Source of the DNA: an uncultured Granulicella sp.
Lineage (GTDB): Bacteria > Acidobacteriota > Terriglobia > Terriglobales > Acidobacteriaceae
Reading direction: 5' to 3'
Length of the DNA: 64,000 nt
Assembly (NCBI GenBank): GCA_903932155.1
Contig: CAIZFH010000048.1
Coordinates: forward strand, 1-64,000
The stretch's first letter is position 1; each line of letters starts with the position of its first letter. Below the pieces are notes generated by a model. It did not search any database, was not told where the DNA came from, and saw only the letters and a program-made list of their open reading frames with translations. Shown piece by piece: positions 53,154-60,445 of this stretch. The position numbers were made by a program, and so were the translations under genes.

Positions 53154-54011
53154 ATGACAGCCGCAACAAGCGCAGCCATCCAGGAAATCAAGATCGCCCA
53201 CAGCCCGGACTCCGACGACGCCTTCATGTTCTATGGCCTCGCCACTAACAAGGTGCGTGTTCCCGGCTTCAAGTTCACGCACACGCTCACCGACATCGAG
53301 ACGCTGAACCAGCGCGCCATCCACGACCCCTTTTACGATGTCACCGCCATCAGCTTCCACGCCTATCCCTACCTGCAGGAGACCTACACCCTGATGGCAT
53401 GCGGCGGTTCGGTGGGCGAGGGGTACGGCCCCATGGTGGTATCGCCTCGCAAGCTCTCTCACGACCAGATCAAGAAGACACGCATCGCCGTCCCCGGAAC
53501 TCTCACCACGGCCTATCTTGCCCTGAAGCTCTTCTGCCCCGACGTGGAGACCGTCACTGTTCCCTTCGACAAGATCATCCCCGCCATCGTTGCAGGCGAG
53601 TTCGATGCCGGACTCATCATCCACGAAGGTCAACTCACCTATGGCAACAATGGCCTGATCAAGGCGCTCGATCTTGGTCAATGGTGGCGCGAGCAGACGA
53701 AGCTTCCTCTCCCCCTGGGCGGCAATGCCATTCGGCGTTCCCTGGGAGAAGAGACCATGCGGATCACCACGGGCGCGCTGCGCGGCAGCATCCAGCATGC
53801 CCTGGACCACCGCGAGGAGGCGCTCTCCTACGCCATGCAGTTCGCTCGCGACCTGGACCCCGCGCTGGCCGATAAGTTTGTGGGCATGTACGTCAACGAG
53901 CGCACGTTGAACTACGGAGAAGATGGCCGCGAAGCGATCCGCAAGCTGCTGGATATGGGATTCGAGCGGGGCATCATTCCCATGAAGGCCAAGGTCGATT
54001 TCGTCGACTGA
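53154..54011 (+). CDS. mqnD: 1,4-dihydroxy-6-naphthoate synthase (MqnD)
   Basis: 285 residues. The family N-terminus IKIAHSPDSDDAFMFYGL is present, followed by FYDVTAISFHAYPYL, AVPGTLTTAYLALKLF and the substrate-contact string IIHEGQLTYG. It is the last dedicated enzyme converting cyclic de-hypoxanthinylfutalosine to dihydroxynaphthoate. GAGGAAAG precedes ATG 53154. It lies 143 bp before tRNA-Lys and near mqnC. Confidence 0.93.
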   Translation: MTAATSAAIQEIKIAHSPDSDDAFMFYGLATNKVRVPGFKFTHTLTDIETLNQRAIHDPFYDVTAISFHAYPYLQETYTLMACGGSVGEGYGPMVVSPRKLSHDQIKKTRIAVPGTLTTAYLALKLFCPDVETVTVPFDKIIPAIVAGEFDAGLIIHEGQLTYGNNGLIKALDLGQWWREQTKLPLPLGGNAIRRSLGEETMRITTGALRGSIQHALDHREEALSYAMQFARDLDPALADKFVGMYVNERTLNYGEDGREAIRKLLDMGFERGIIPMKAKVDFVD

Positions 54012-54154
54012 GCGATGCTTCAGCCAGCCTATCGGCCATGGAATATCCACCTCCCACATGTGCTATTCTCATCAAGGTGGTTGCGCGCGATAGGCCTCGT
54101 ACACAAGGTCACTCAAGCCCGATCGCCCCTCCTCCAAGAGGCCGCAACCCATGC

Positions 54155-54230
54155 GGACGCGTAGCTCAACTGGCAGAGCATTCGACTCTTAATCGACAGG
54201 TTGAAGGTTCAATTCCTTCCGCGTCCACCA
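54155..54230 (+). tRNA. tRNA-Lys (anticodon CTT)
   Basis: 76 nt with encoded CCA. Acceptor GGACGCG pairs with CGCGTCC; D arm GCTC/GAGC; anticodon loop CTCTTAA (anticodon CTT); T arm GAAGG-TTCAATT-CCTTC. A T-C mismatch appears at the top of the anticodon stem. Repeats and a transposase gene begin immediately downstream. Confidence 0.95.
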
Positions 54231-54255
54231 TTTATTCACCCGCATAAACAAGCAT

Positions 54256-54278
54256 CTCCCCAACACCGCCATTTTGCA
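54256..54278. repeat. 23-bp direct repeat, left copy (of the RAYT unit)
   Basis: CTCCCCAACACC followed by GCCATTTTGCA. An identical 23-mer is at 55130-55152, bracketing three REP repeats, the transposase gene and a further REP. Confidence 0.88.
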
Positions 54279-54300
54279 GTGATTGGGAGAAGTGTAACCA

Positions 54301-54555
54301 CACTGGGTGCCCCATTCATCGCGTCTGTGTCTCATGCGATGAGTGGGCATCGCGCCTGCGCGACCGCTCCCGCCCATCTCCACCACACTGGGTGCCCCAT
54401 TCATCGCGTCTGTGTTTCATGCGATGAGTGGGCATCGCGCCTGCGCGACCGCTCCCGGCCATCTCCACCACACTGGGTGCCCCATTCATCGCGCCTTTGT
54501 CTTATGCGATGAGTGGGCATCGCGCCTGCGCGACCGCTCCCGCCCATCTCCACTA
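54301..54555. repeat. Three tandem 85-bp REP-pair units
   Basis: Units begin at 54301, 54386 and 54471 (CACTGGGTGCCCCATTC). Each has a stem of TGCCCCATTCATCGC with GCGATGAGTGGGCA (one bulge, one wobble), followed by a spacer with GCGCCTGCGCGACCGCTCC. They differ at a few positions only. The array stops ten bases before the transposase ATG and probably serves as its binding sites. Confidence 0.9.
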
Positions 54556-54565
54556 AGATAGCTGC

Positions 54566-55084
54566 ATGCCAATCGGGCTCAAGCGCTACCAACAGACCGG
54601 GGACTTCCATTTCATCACCTTCAGTTGTTACCAGCGCCTCCCCTACCTCGCCAGCCCTCTGGCCAAACAAACCTTCGAAGAAATCCTCGAAACCCTCCGC
54701 GAACGTCACGGCTTTTACATCACCGGCTACGTTCTCATGCCCGAGCACGTCCACCTGCTCATCAGCGAGCCGAAGCAGATACCTCTGGCCTCCATCCTTC
54801 GCGTCCTCAAGGGCGAGACATCAAAGCGTCTCAAGGGAACACGCGACCAGTTCTGGCAACGCCGCTACTACGACTTCAACGTCTTCACTGAAGACAAACG
54901 TGTCGAGAAGTTGATGTACATGCACCGAAACCCTGTAGTTCGCGGCCTGGTCAAGAACCCGGAGGACTACCCGTGGAGCAGCTTCCATCACTGGTCAACC
55001 GGAGAACTAAGCCGCGTCGAGATCGAATCCCAATGGACCGCCCGCCGTAGAGAGTTAGCGCAGCAATCCCACTCATCGCAATAA
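54566..55084 (+). CDS. REP-associated tyrosine transposase (RAYT, Y1/HUH)
   Basis: 172 residues. Y1_Tnp fold with LKRYQQTGDFHFITFSCYQR at the N-terminus; the HUH metal motif His61-Val-His63 (MPEHVHLLI); WQRRYYDFNVF; and the catalytic Tyr118 in LMYMHRNPV. These enzymes nick and join single-stranded DNA at REP hairpins. Three REP units precede it and one inverted unit overlaps its 3' end. All catalytic residues are present, so it may be active. Confidence 0.92.
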   Translation: MPIGLKRYQQTGDFHFITFSCYQRLPYLASPLAKQTFEEILETLRERHGFYITGYVLMPEHVHLLISEPKQIPLASILRVLKGETSKRLKGTRDQFWQRRYYDFNVFTEDKRVEKLMYMHRNPVVRGLVKNPEDYPWSSFHHWSTGELSRVEIESQWTARRRELAQQSHSSQ

Positions 55085-55109
55085 AGCCGCGATGAATGGG
55101 GCACCCGGC
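55066..55109. repeat. REP palindrome downstream of RAYT, inverted
   Basis: CCCACTCATCGC, loop, GCGATGAATGGGG, then CACCC. It is the reverse orientation of the three upstream units and overlaps the last codons of the RAYT gene. Confidence 0.85.
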
Positions 55110-55129
55110 AGTCCCGCATCGCCCAGCAC

Positions 55130-55152
55130 CTCCCCAACACCGCCATTTTGCA
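55130..55152. repeat. 23-bp direct repeat, right copy
   Basis: Identical to 54256-54278. It is immediately followed by the 3' end of the restriction endonuclease gene. Confidence 0.88.
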
Positions 55153-55171
55153 ATGAACCAGTATCACGGAA

Positions 55172-56260
55172 TTACGGAACTGGAGGCCCTGAGTCCGAAT
55201 CGTCAGGAATCACATCTATCTCAGTTGCTAAACTTGAAATCTCACGTCGAGGGATCACGAGCGTCTCATCACCGATCATAAAGCTGATCGCTTCGGGAGT
55301 GTATTTCATAGTGAAGTCCGGCAGCTTGTCTAAGGACGATTGCAGGATATCTGCGATTGGCCGCTTCACATATTTGTCCAGAAATGTTGCCATCACTTTG
55401 CCAGCAGCATTCTCCAGATGACCCCAAGCTTCATCCCCTAAGAAGACCTCACCCTTTGCTTCGACGAATGCGTCTGTAAGCTCAATCAGCTTCGGATTAG
55501 ATGTTGGATCCAAGACAAGCAATATCGGCTTGTAGCCGCTGGCGGCAACTTCGACAGGAAAACTAAGCTCCTCACCCCAACGCCCTTGCCCGGAAGCGGC
55601 GATAGTGACACGCACTTTAACCTCATACGCGGTCTTGATTTCTTCGCGTAGACAATCGACCTGCCTACCGCCCCCTTTTCCTCCCAATCGCTTTATCGGA
55701 CTGTTCTTTGCCCCGAAAGCAACTCCTCCTATACAGTGCGCAATGATTGGCTCAAAGAGATAGCCTGTTTCTTGCCCAGCTCGATTGTCAATGTCGAACA
55801 TCCACTTCCTCCAAAATAGGAGCGCAGCAAGCGATGGAGTGCTGAGACTGCCATACTGGAGCAGTCCTCGCGGGCCTACTTGGTCAACTGTGGGGAGCGG
55901 CTGAGCCTCAAGAATGCGAGAATATTTCAGTCGCGCCTTATGCAGTTTGGCTAGACACATGAAATATCCATCGGCATCCGACAATTTATTTAGAACTCGT
56001 TCGTACTTCGTAAGAAACTCACATCCTTCAATGCGCATTGAAGCAGGCGGTATTGCTGAAAACAATTCGTCTGGCTGTGCCGGGAGTTCGGGAAATTCTT
56101 TAGATATCCCTAAGTCACGCGCCAATATAGCAAGCAGATAGCAGCAAGTTGCATCATCGAGAGCGCTGTCAATATCGCTTCCTCCGGATGCACAAACTTT
56201 TGTAAGTGCTTGTAGCTGACTCTTAGATAGAGACAAAATGGAACTCCTCCTGCGCATCAT
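55172..56260 (-). CDS. Type II restriction endonuclease, possibly ApaLI-like
   Basis: 362 residues. A PD-(D/E)xK core is plausible: Asp202 in GRQVDCLREE and Glu213-Val-Lys215 in AYEVKVRV, followed by TIAASGQGRWGEELSFP. That last segment recalls ApaLI-family enzymes (GTGCAC cutters), but this is from memory of the family and needs checking. It follows and overlaps the cytosine methyltransferase gene by 38 bases, the standard pairing that protects host DNA. Lower G+C than the core genome. Confidence 0.72.
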   Translation of the reverse strand: MMRRRSSILSLSKSQLQALTKVCASGGSDIDSALDDATCCYLLAILARDLGISKEFPELPAQPDELFSAIPPASMRIEGCEFLTKYERVLNKLSDADGYFMCLAKLHKARLKYSRILEAQPLPTVDQVGPRGLLQYGSLSTPSLAALLFWRKWMFDIDNRAGQETGYLFEPIIAHCIGGVAFGAKNSPIKRLGGKGGGRQVDCLREEIKTAYEVKVRVTIAASGQGRWGEELSFPVEVAASGYKPILLVLDPTSNPKLIELTDAFVEAKGEVFLGDEAWGHLENAAGKVMATFLDKYVKRPIADILQSSLDKLPDFTMKYTPEAISFMIGDETLVIPRREISSLATEIDVIPDDSDSGPPVP

Positions 56261-57437
56261 TCAATGCAGCCTGTCTTGCTACGAGGAGGGTAGTACGCTG
56301 TAACGCGGGGCTCATGCCTGCAGCTTGCGTGGGAACAAATGAGAGGAGTGCTCCCGATTCGGAACAATGCTCGAATGTTTCTAGATCATGTCGAAGATTG
56401 CGGGCGATATGGAATGCAAGTAATGGTGGAACGGCATTTCCTATAAGCTGTGCCTGATCACTCTGCGTCCCACAAAATTCAAAATCGTCTGCGAAGGTCT
56501 GAAGTCGGGCGCACTCACGAATAGTGAGAGTACGGTGATCCTTCGGGTGTAGAAACTCCGTTCTTGCACCGCTGGTGACGGCCTTTGACGGTTCATCTGG
56601 CGAAAGGCGACGAACTCCAGCAGGGGCACCCCCTCGGCTCTCAGTCGGGGTACCATCACATACACGGCGCGCTGACCTGCGTCGAAAGCTCTGGTGTTGG
56701 AGGGAAGTTGGAAGATCAATCATGGTCATGCCAGGCAGCAGTTGCTCGGCTCGCAATCGAGCGCTCGGTAATAGCTCCCTATAAATATGACCTTGCGGGT
56801 GCCCAAGCCCGCTTGATTCTGCACGCGGCAATCCTGCTAGGGCTTCAGTGACAGACGGGCAGAGTGGCAAATGGCATGCATGTGAAGCTGCGCCGGGAGC
56901 ACCATACGCGGTGTGCGTCGGCGTTGGAAATGTCGGATCCCATCCGAGTCCGCCAATTGCGAGAACACGTTTCCTGTGCTGTGGCACTCCATAATTTGCC
57001 GCATTAATCTTCCTGAGATGAATGCGATAACCTGTAGCAATCAACGGCTCCAGCAATTCGATTACATGGACTCCGTCATCTCCGGTGAGAAAACCTTCGA
57101 CATTTTCAAAGACGAATGCTTCTGGACGCTGCTCCGCAACGATCCGTGCGAAGGTGCCGACAAGGGAATTACGCGAATCTCCTTTTCGTCTGGCACCTGC
57201 CGACGAAAACCCTTGACATGGAGGTCCGCCTACGATGACCGAGGCGGCAGGCAGTCTTGGTGAGGATGAAAGGTCGAGTTGTAGTGCAGGATGAGAGAAA
57301 TTCCTGCGATATGTGGCGACCGCAGCTTGATTTTTGTCAGCAGCGAGAATCACGTCAAAACCCGCTTCAGAAAAGCCGCGCGACAACCCTCCGGCACCGC
57401 AGAATAGATCGAGCACGGTGAGGGGCACAGCATTCAT
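56223..57437 (-). CDS. DNA (cytosine-5)-methyltransferase of a type II restriction-modification system
   Basis: 404 residues. Motif I DLFCGAGGLSRGF, motif IV GGPPCQGFSSAG with catalytic Cys74, motif VI FENVEGF, motif VIII YGVPQHRKRVLAIG, motif IX/X with RECARLQTF and IGNAVPPLLA. The target-recognition region lies at about 205-285. It methylates a C within the site that the partner nuclease would cut. ATG 57437 starts just before the conserved strand; a longer in-frame start at 57503 lies in repeat DNA. Confidence 0.92.
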   Translation of the reverse strand: MNAVPLTVLDLFCGAGGLSRGFSEAGFDVILAADKNQAAVATYRRNFSHPALQLDLSSSPRLPAASVIVGGPPCQGFSSAGARRKGDSRNSLVGTFARIVAEQRPEAFVFENVEGFLTGDDGVHVIELLEPLIATGYRIHLRKINAANYGVPQHRKRVLAIGGLGWDPTFPTPTHTAYGAPGAASHACHLPLCPSVTEALAGLPRAESSGLGHPQGHIYRELLPSARLRAEQLLPGMTMIDLPTSLQHQSFRRRSARRVCDGTPTESRGGAPAGVRRLSPDEPSKAVTSGARTEFLHPKDHRTLTIRECARLQTFADDFEFCGTQSDQAQLIGNAVPPLLAFHIARNLRHDLETFEHCSESGALLSFVPTQAAGMSPALQRTTLLVARQAALNDAQEEFHFVSI

Positions 57438-57468
57438 ACATTCATTTTGCCACGAATGGCATCGAGCC

Positions 57469-57595
57469 GGGTGCCCCAACTCTCGATTCTGAGATGGGTG
57501 CATCGCGCGAAGCCGAGACCGGGGGCTCGGGCGAGTGGACTTGGCTCATTGGTGTGGCCGACCGCTCTCGCCCCTCCACTCTTCGAGACGCTCTA
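57469..57595. repeat. Long direct repeat, left copy (family 2 REP included)
   Basis: GGGTGCCCCAACTCTCGATTC, then TGAGATGGGTGCATCGCG and a further 80 bp resembling 58225-58347 (CTTGGCTCATTGGTGTGG versus CTTGACTCACTGGTGTGG). It brackets the DUF4160/DUF2442 pair on its 3' side. The last bases overlap the stop of the DUF2442 gene. Confidence 0.75.
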
Positions 57596-57928
57596 CGCCG
57601 CGACCCCACGCGGCACTTTGCCCCAGCGGTATTCCAGAAAATCCGGCAGATAGATTCCATCATCCAACTGCGGCCACCAGACGCCGGTACCGGACGGCAC
57701 AATAAACAGGTCAGTCGCCTGCTCCACCATGGCATTCTTCAGTTCGTCCAGTTCCTCGCGCGGGATCAGCAGCCGCCGACCATCACTCAGCTTCAGCATC
57801 AGGAACTCCAGCCCCGGCTCAGGTCGGTACGCCGCCTCCACAATCAGAGGCTCGTCTGGGGCATTCCGCGCAGCCTCCAAAGCCGCGTCGATCTCTTCAT
57901 CCGTCGTCGCCAACACCCAATCAGCCAT
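57593..57928 (-). CDS. DUF2442-domain protein
   Basis: 111 residues. The DUF2442 layout is seen: LKLSDGRRLLIPREELDEL and WWPQLDDGIYLPDFLEY. It overlaps the DUF4160 gene upstream by eight bases; the two families are often adjacent and are suspected toxin-antitoxin-like partners, with no proven activity. The N-terminal part (TTDEEIDAALEAARNA) is helical and acidic. Its stop lies inside the flanking direct repeat. Confidence 0.82.
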   Translation of the reverse strand: MADWVLATTDEEIDAALEAARNAPDEPLIVEAAYRPEPGLEFLMLKLSDGRRLLIPREELDELKNAMVEQATDLFIVPSGTGVWWPQLDDGIYLPDFLEYRWGKVPRGVAA

Positions 57929-58172
57929 TGGTGATCCTCCATAGTTCCATCAGCTCAGCGGTATGTTTCATGGCCGTCCGCAGGATATGATTCACGTCCG
58001 ATTTCTTCGCCTTCGGGGGACGAATAGGCTTTGCCCGCTGCGCCAGTCGTACCGTTCCATTCACCAGTTCCACAAGCACTTCGACTTCCGCATAAAACCC
58101 ATGCACATGCGGCGGCAGGTGGTCATGCGCATACGAGATAAACCACACACCGTCAAACGTCTTCGAGCCCAC
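57921..58172 (-). CDS. DUF4160-domain protein
   Basis: 83 residues. DUF4160 signature: YAHDHLPPHVHGFYAEVEVLVEL (His-rich, HDHxPPHVH) and a C-terminal helical end with KAKKSDVNHILRTAMKHTAELMELW. The conserved His cluster could bind a metal. First gene of the pair with DUF2442. Confidence 0.85.
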   Translation of the reverse strand: MGSKTFDGVWFISYAHDHLPPHVHGFYAEVEVLVELVNGTVRLAQRAKPIRPPKAKKSDVNHILRTAMKHTAELMELWRITNG

Positions 58173-58224
58173 ACCCTTACTTTAGCTCCTTCACTCTGCC
58201 CGGCAAAGGAAAATCGCCGGGTGG

Positions 58225-58347
58225 CGCGTGCCCTAACTCTCGATTCTGAGAGGGGTGCATCGCGTGAAGGCGCAACCGAGGTCCCCGGCAAGCGGACTTG
58301 ACTCACTGGTGTGGGCGACCGCTCCCCCCATCTAGTCTTCGAGGCGC
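58225..58347. repeat. Long direct repeat, right copy
   Basis: GCGTGCCCTAACTCTCGATTC, then TGAGAGGGGTGCATCGCG and following sequence resemble 57469-57595 over about 120 bp with scattered differences, including a decayed core (GTGCCCTA instead of GTGCCCCA). Confidence 0.75.
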
Positions 58348-58416
58348 AACGAAACTAACGCACTGGAGTGAGAGACTAGTAGCGCAGGCACTCCGAACAA
58401 TGGGGAGAGGTACCCG

Positions 58417-58686
58417 ATGAAGCAGATTGTCGCTGTAGCCTTTGGATTGGGATTGCTGGGCAACGCACTGCTGTTTGTACCGCAGGCGCTGGCGCTGTGG
58501 CGCAAGAAGAACAGCGAGGGAGTTTCTCTACTGACTTTTGGCGGGTTCAGTGTGCTTCAGGCGATCGGTATCGTGCATGGTTTTTATCAGCATGATCGTT
58601 CCCTGATCCTGGGGATGGCGGCAAGCCTGATCACCTGCGGCACCGTTACATCGCTGACTCTCTTCTATCGCATGAGACGGAGTTGA
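58417..58686 (+). CDS. SemiSWEET/PQ-loop family transporter
   Basis: 89 residues with three membrane helices (about 4-24, 36-56, 62-84), the size of a bacterial SemiSWEET protomer. The PQ motif is present (FVPQALALWRKKNSEGVSL). Such proteins dimerise to move sugars. Convergent with the gene at 58694, stops eight bases apart. Confidence 0.82.
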   Translation: MKQIVAVAFGLGLLGNALLFVPQALALWRKKNSEGVSLLTFGGFSVLQAIGIVHGFYQHDRSLILGMAASLITCGTVTSLTLFYRMRRS

Positions 58687-58693
58687 GCCTGTT

Positions 58694-60208
58694 CTACGCG
58701 AAGCAGACGTCGTCACACGCTTCCTTAACCTGCGGCTCGTCGCATCCAGTCAGCAGATGCGAGATGACATCGGCTGCGCTGTACTCGCTACGCCCTGGCT
58801 GTAGAAAGCGTGGGACGGCAACAAGATCGTCGCCCGCAGTGATGAGGCCATACTCTTCGCGCTTGCCGTTGCGCACCTGTTTATAGCCGATGTTGGCCAG
58901 CAGCCCATTGCACACGCACTTACGGCCCACGGTATCTTCCACCTTGCCGCCCTTGGCAACGAAGAGAGTGACGGGCTCGGAGGCGCAACGATAGCCAATG
59001 CCTCCGTCCTCGGTGCGGTACGGCTCCCTCAGGAAGCCCAGATCGCAGATGCGCGGCCTATCGGCAACGACTTCGGCCTCGGAACAGGTACCATCCAACT
59101 GCGCAACCTTGAAGGGAAATCCCGTCGGTGAAGCCCGCGGATCTGTGAAGACGCTCGCCTCACCGGCGATGGCCTTGGTCATCAATCTTTGCTTGTACTC
59201 CGGGCGCAGGCCACTCTCATTGGCAAACTCGAATGCCGTGCCTACCTGCACGCCTGCGGCGCCTTGCGCCAGCGCCTGCCTCAGCATCTGGGGGCTGCCA
59301 TAGCCTCCAGCCAGCCAGAAGGGAACGCCCAGCTCGCACAGTTTTGCAATGTCGATGGTGTCGCGCTCTCCATACACCGGCTCCCCAATCTCGGAGAACA
59401 CAGGCTTGCCGCGTGGCGGAGCGTTATGCCCGCCGGCTGTTCGTGTCTCGATCACCAGCCCATCCACGCGCCCGTTCGCCTTCTTCAGCATGGTGGTGGC
59501 CAGCGTGTTGGAGGAGACGATAGGCAGAAACTTCGGCCGCGTCAGCGGGCCAAGGTCGCACTCCATGTACTCGCGCGGATCCAAGTGCATGGTGACGTCG
59601 TCACCCTCCTGCGAGCCATGGATATGAATGGCATACTCGGCGGCCTCGTGGTTGGCATAGCGGTCCAGCACTCCGGGAATCTTCAGTGGAATCCCCGCGC
59701 CCATGACTACGTATTCCACTCCTGCCAGCATCGCCCCGTAGATGCACGACAAGTGTGCCGTCTGAATCTTCTCCAGGTAGTTGATGCCCACCGGATTTGA
59801 GTGCCCCTGACGGGCCAGGTATACCTCGACGAAGTTGGCCACGATGCACAGCTCATTCAACTCGCGAGTATTGTCTTTCTGCAGCAGCGGGAGCGTGAGG
59901 TAGGGAGTTCTTTCTTCCTTGCCCCCGGCGATGTAGTACTTCTGCCAGATGCGCTCGGCCATTGCGGGAAATGGGAAGGCATCCAGGCCGCGCCGCATGT
60001 GCCCGCCGGGATCGCCATCCTGCAAGCGTCGCGCCAGAATTGGATCCAGCGCCGTGCCGGAGACCAGCCCCAACTGGCCGGTGCGCGACACCGCCTGTGC
60101 CAGCCTCCAGTTGGAAACGCCAGCTCCCATCCCACCCTGAATGATGACTGGATTGCTCGTCGTGTGCCCGTTGGTTGCCGATTCACTCATACTGCTTAAG
60201 TATTTCAT
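58694..60208 (-). CDS. Nitronate monooxygenase/2-nitropropane dioxygenase-like FMN protein
   Basis: About 504 residues. TIM-barrel FMN protein: PVIIQGGMGAGVSNWRLAQAVSRTGQLGLVSG at the start, VDGLVIETRTAGGHNAPPRG, and WLAGGYGSPQMLRQALAQGAAGVQVGTAFEFA. The C-terminal 120 residues contain Cys clusters (CDLGFLREPYR, KCVCNGLLANIGY, CDEPQVKEACDDVC). It is longer than classical nitronate monooxygenases, like the PfaD/trans-acting enoyl reductase group. The frame stays open to 61504 but that part overlaps hemY and is not coding. Start 60208 or 60190. Confidence 0.82.
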   Translation of the reverse strand: MKYLSSMSESATNGHTTSNPVIIQGGMGAGVSNWRLAQAVSRTGQLGLVSGTALDPILARRLQDGDPGGHMRRGLDAFPFPAMAERIWQKYYIAGGKEERTPYLTLPLLQKDNTRELNELCIVANFVEVYLARQGHSNPVGINYLEKIQTAHLSCIYGAMLAGVEYVVMGAGIPLKIPGVLDRYANHEAAEYAIHIHGSQEGDDVTMHLDPREYMECDLGPLTRPKFLPIVSSNTLATTMLKKANGRVDGLVIETRTAGGHNAPPRGKPVFSEIGEPVYGERDTIDIAKLCELGVPFWLAGGYGSPQMLRQALAQGAAGVQVGTAFEFANESGLRPEYKQRLMTKAIAGEASVFTDPRASPTGFPFKVAQLDGTCSEAEVVADRPRICDLGFLREPYRTEDGGIGYRCASEPVTLFVAKGGKVEDTVGRKCVCNGLLANIGYKQVRNGKREEYGLITAGDDLVAVPRFLQPGRSEYSAADVISHLLTGCDEPQVKEACDDVCFA

Positions 60209-60445
60209 CCGGCAGAGGCCCTGAATCGTATTAGTTTTGTAATCCTGCCTGTTGTGCCGTGCTGGAACACATAGGTGTGAAAGCCAATCAATGTGCTTTC
60301 CACCGCCGCAGGTGCATTGGGAGGAGGAGTATTGCAGAGCGCGAGACCAGCAATCTGACTGATAATGGAGATAGGCTTCCACATACCATCTGTGCAGGTC
60401 GCTGGCAGGTGTTGTGGAAGGTCTTCGGAGGAGAATGTTGATTCG

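Larger units (their letters stand above)
54279..55129. mobile_element. RAYT/REP unit ('REPtron'), between 23-bp direct repeats
   Basis: 851 bp containing three tandem 85-bp REP units, the REP-associated tyrosine transposase gene and an inverted REP. It lies directly behind tRNA-Lys. Direct repeats of 23 bp flank it, which is unusual because HUH enzymes of this type are not known to make target duplications. Confidence 0.7.

Noticed and set aside
54301-54555. Three regular 85-bp direct repeats resembling a CRISPR array
   Set aside because: The units are contiguous and nearly identical throughout, with no unique spacers. They contain REP hairpins and sit before a RAYT gene; no cas gene is near.
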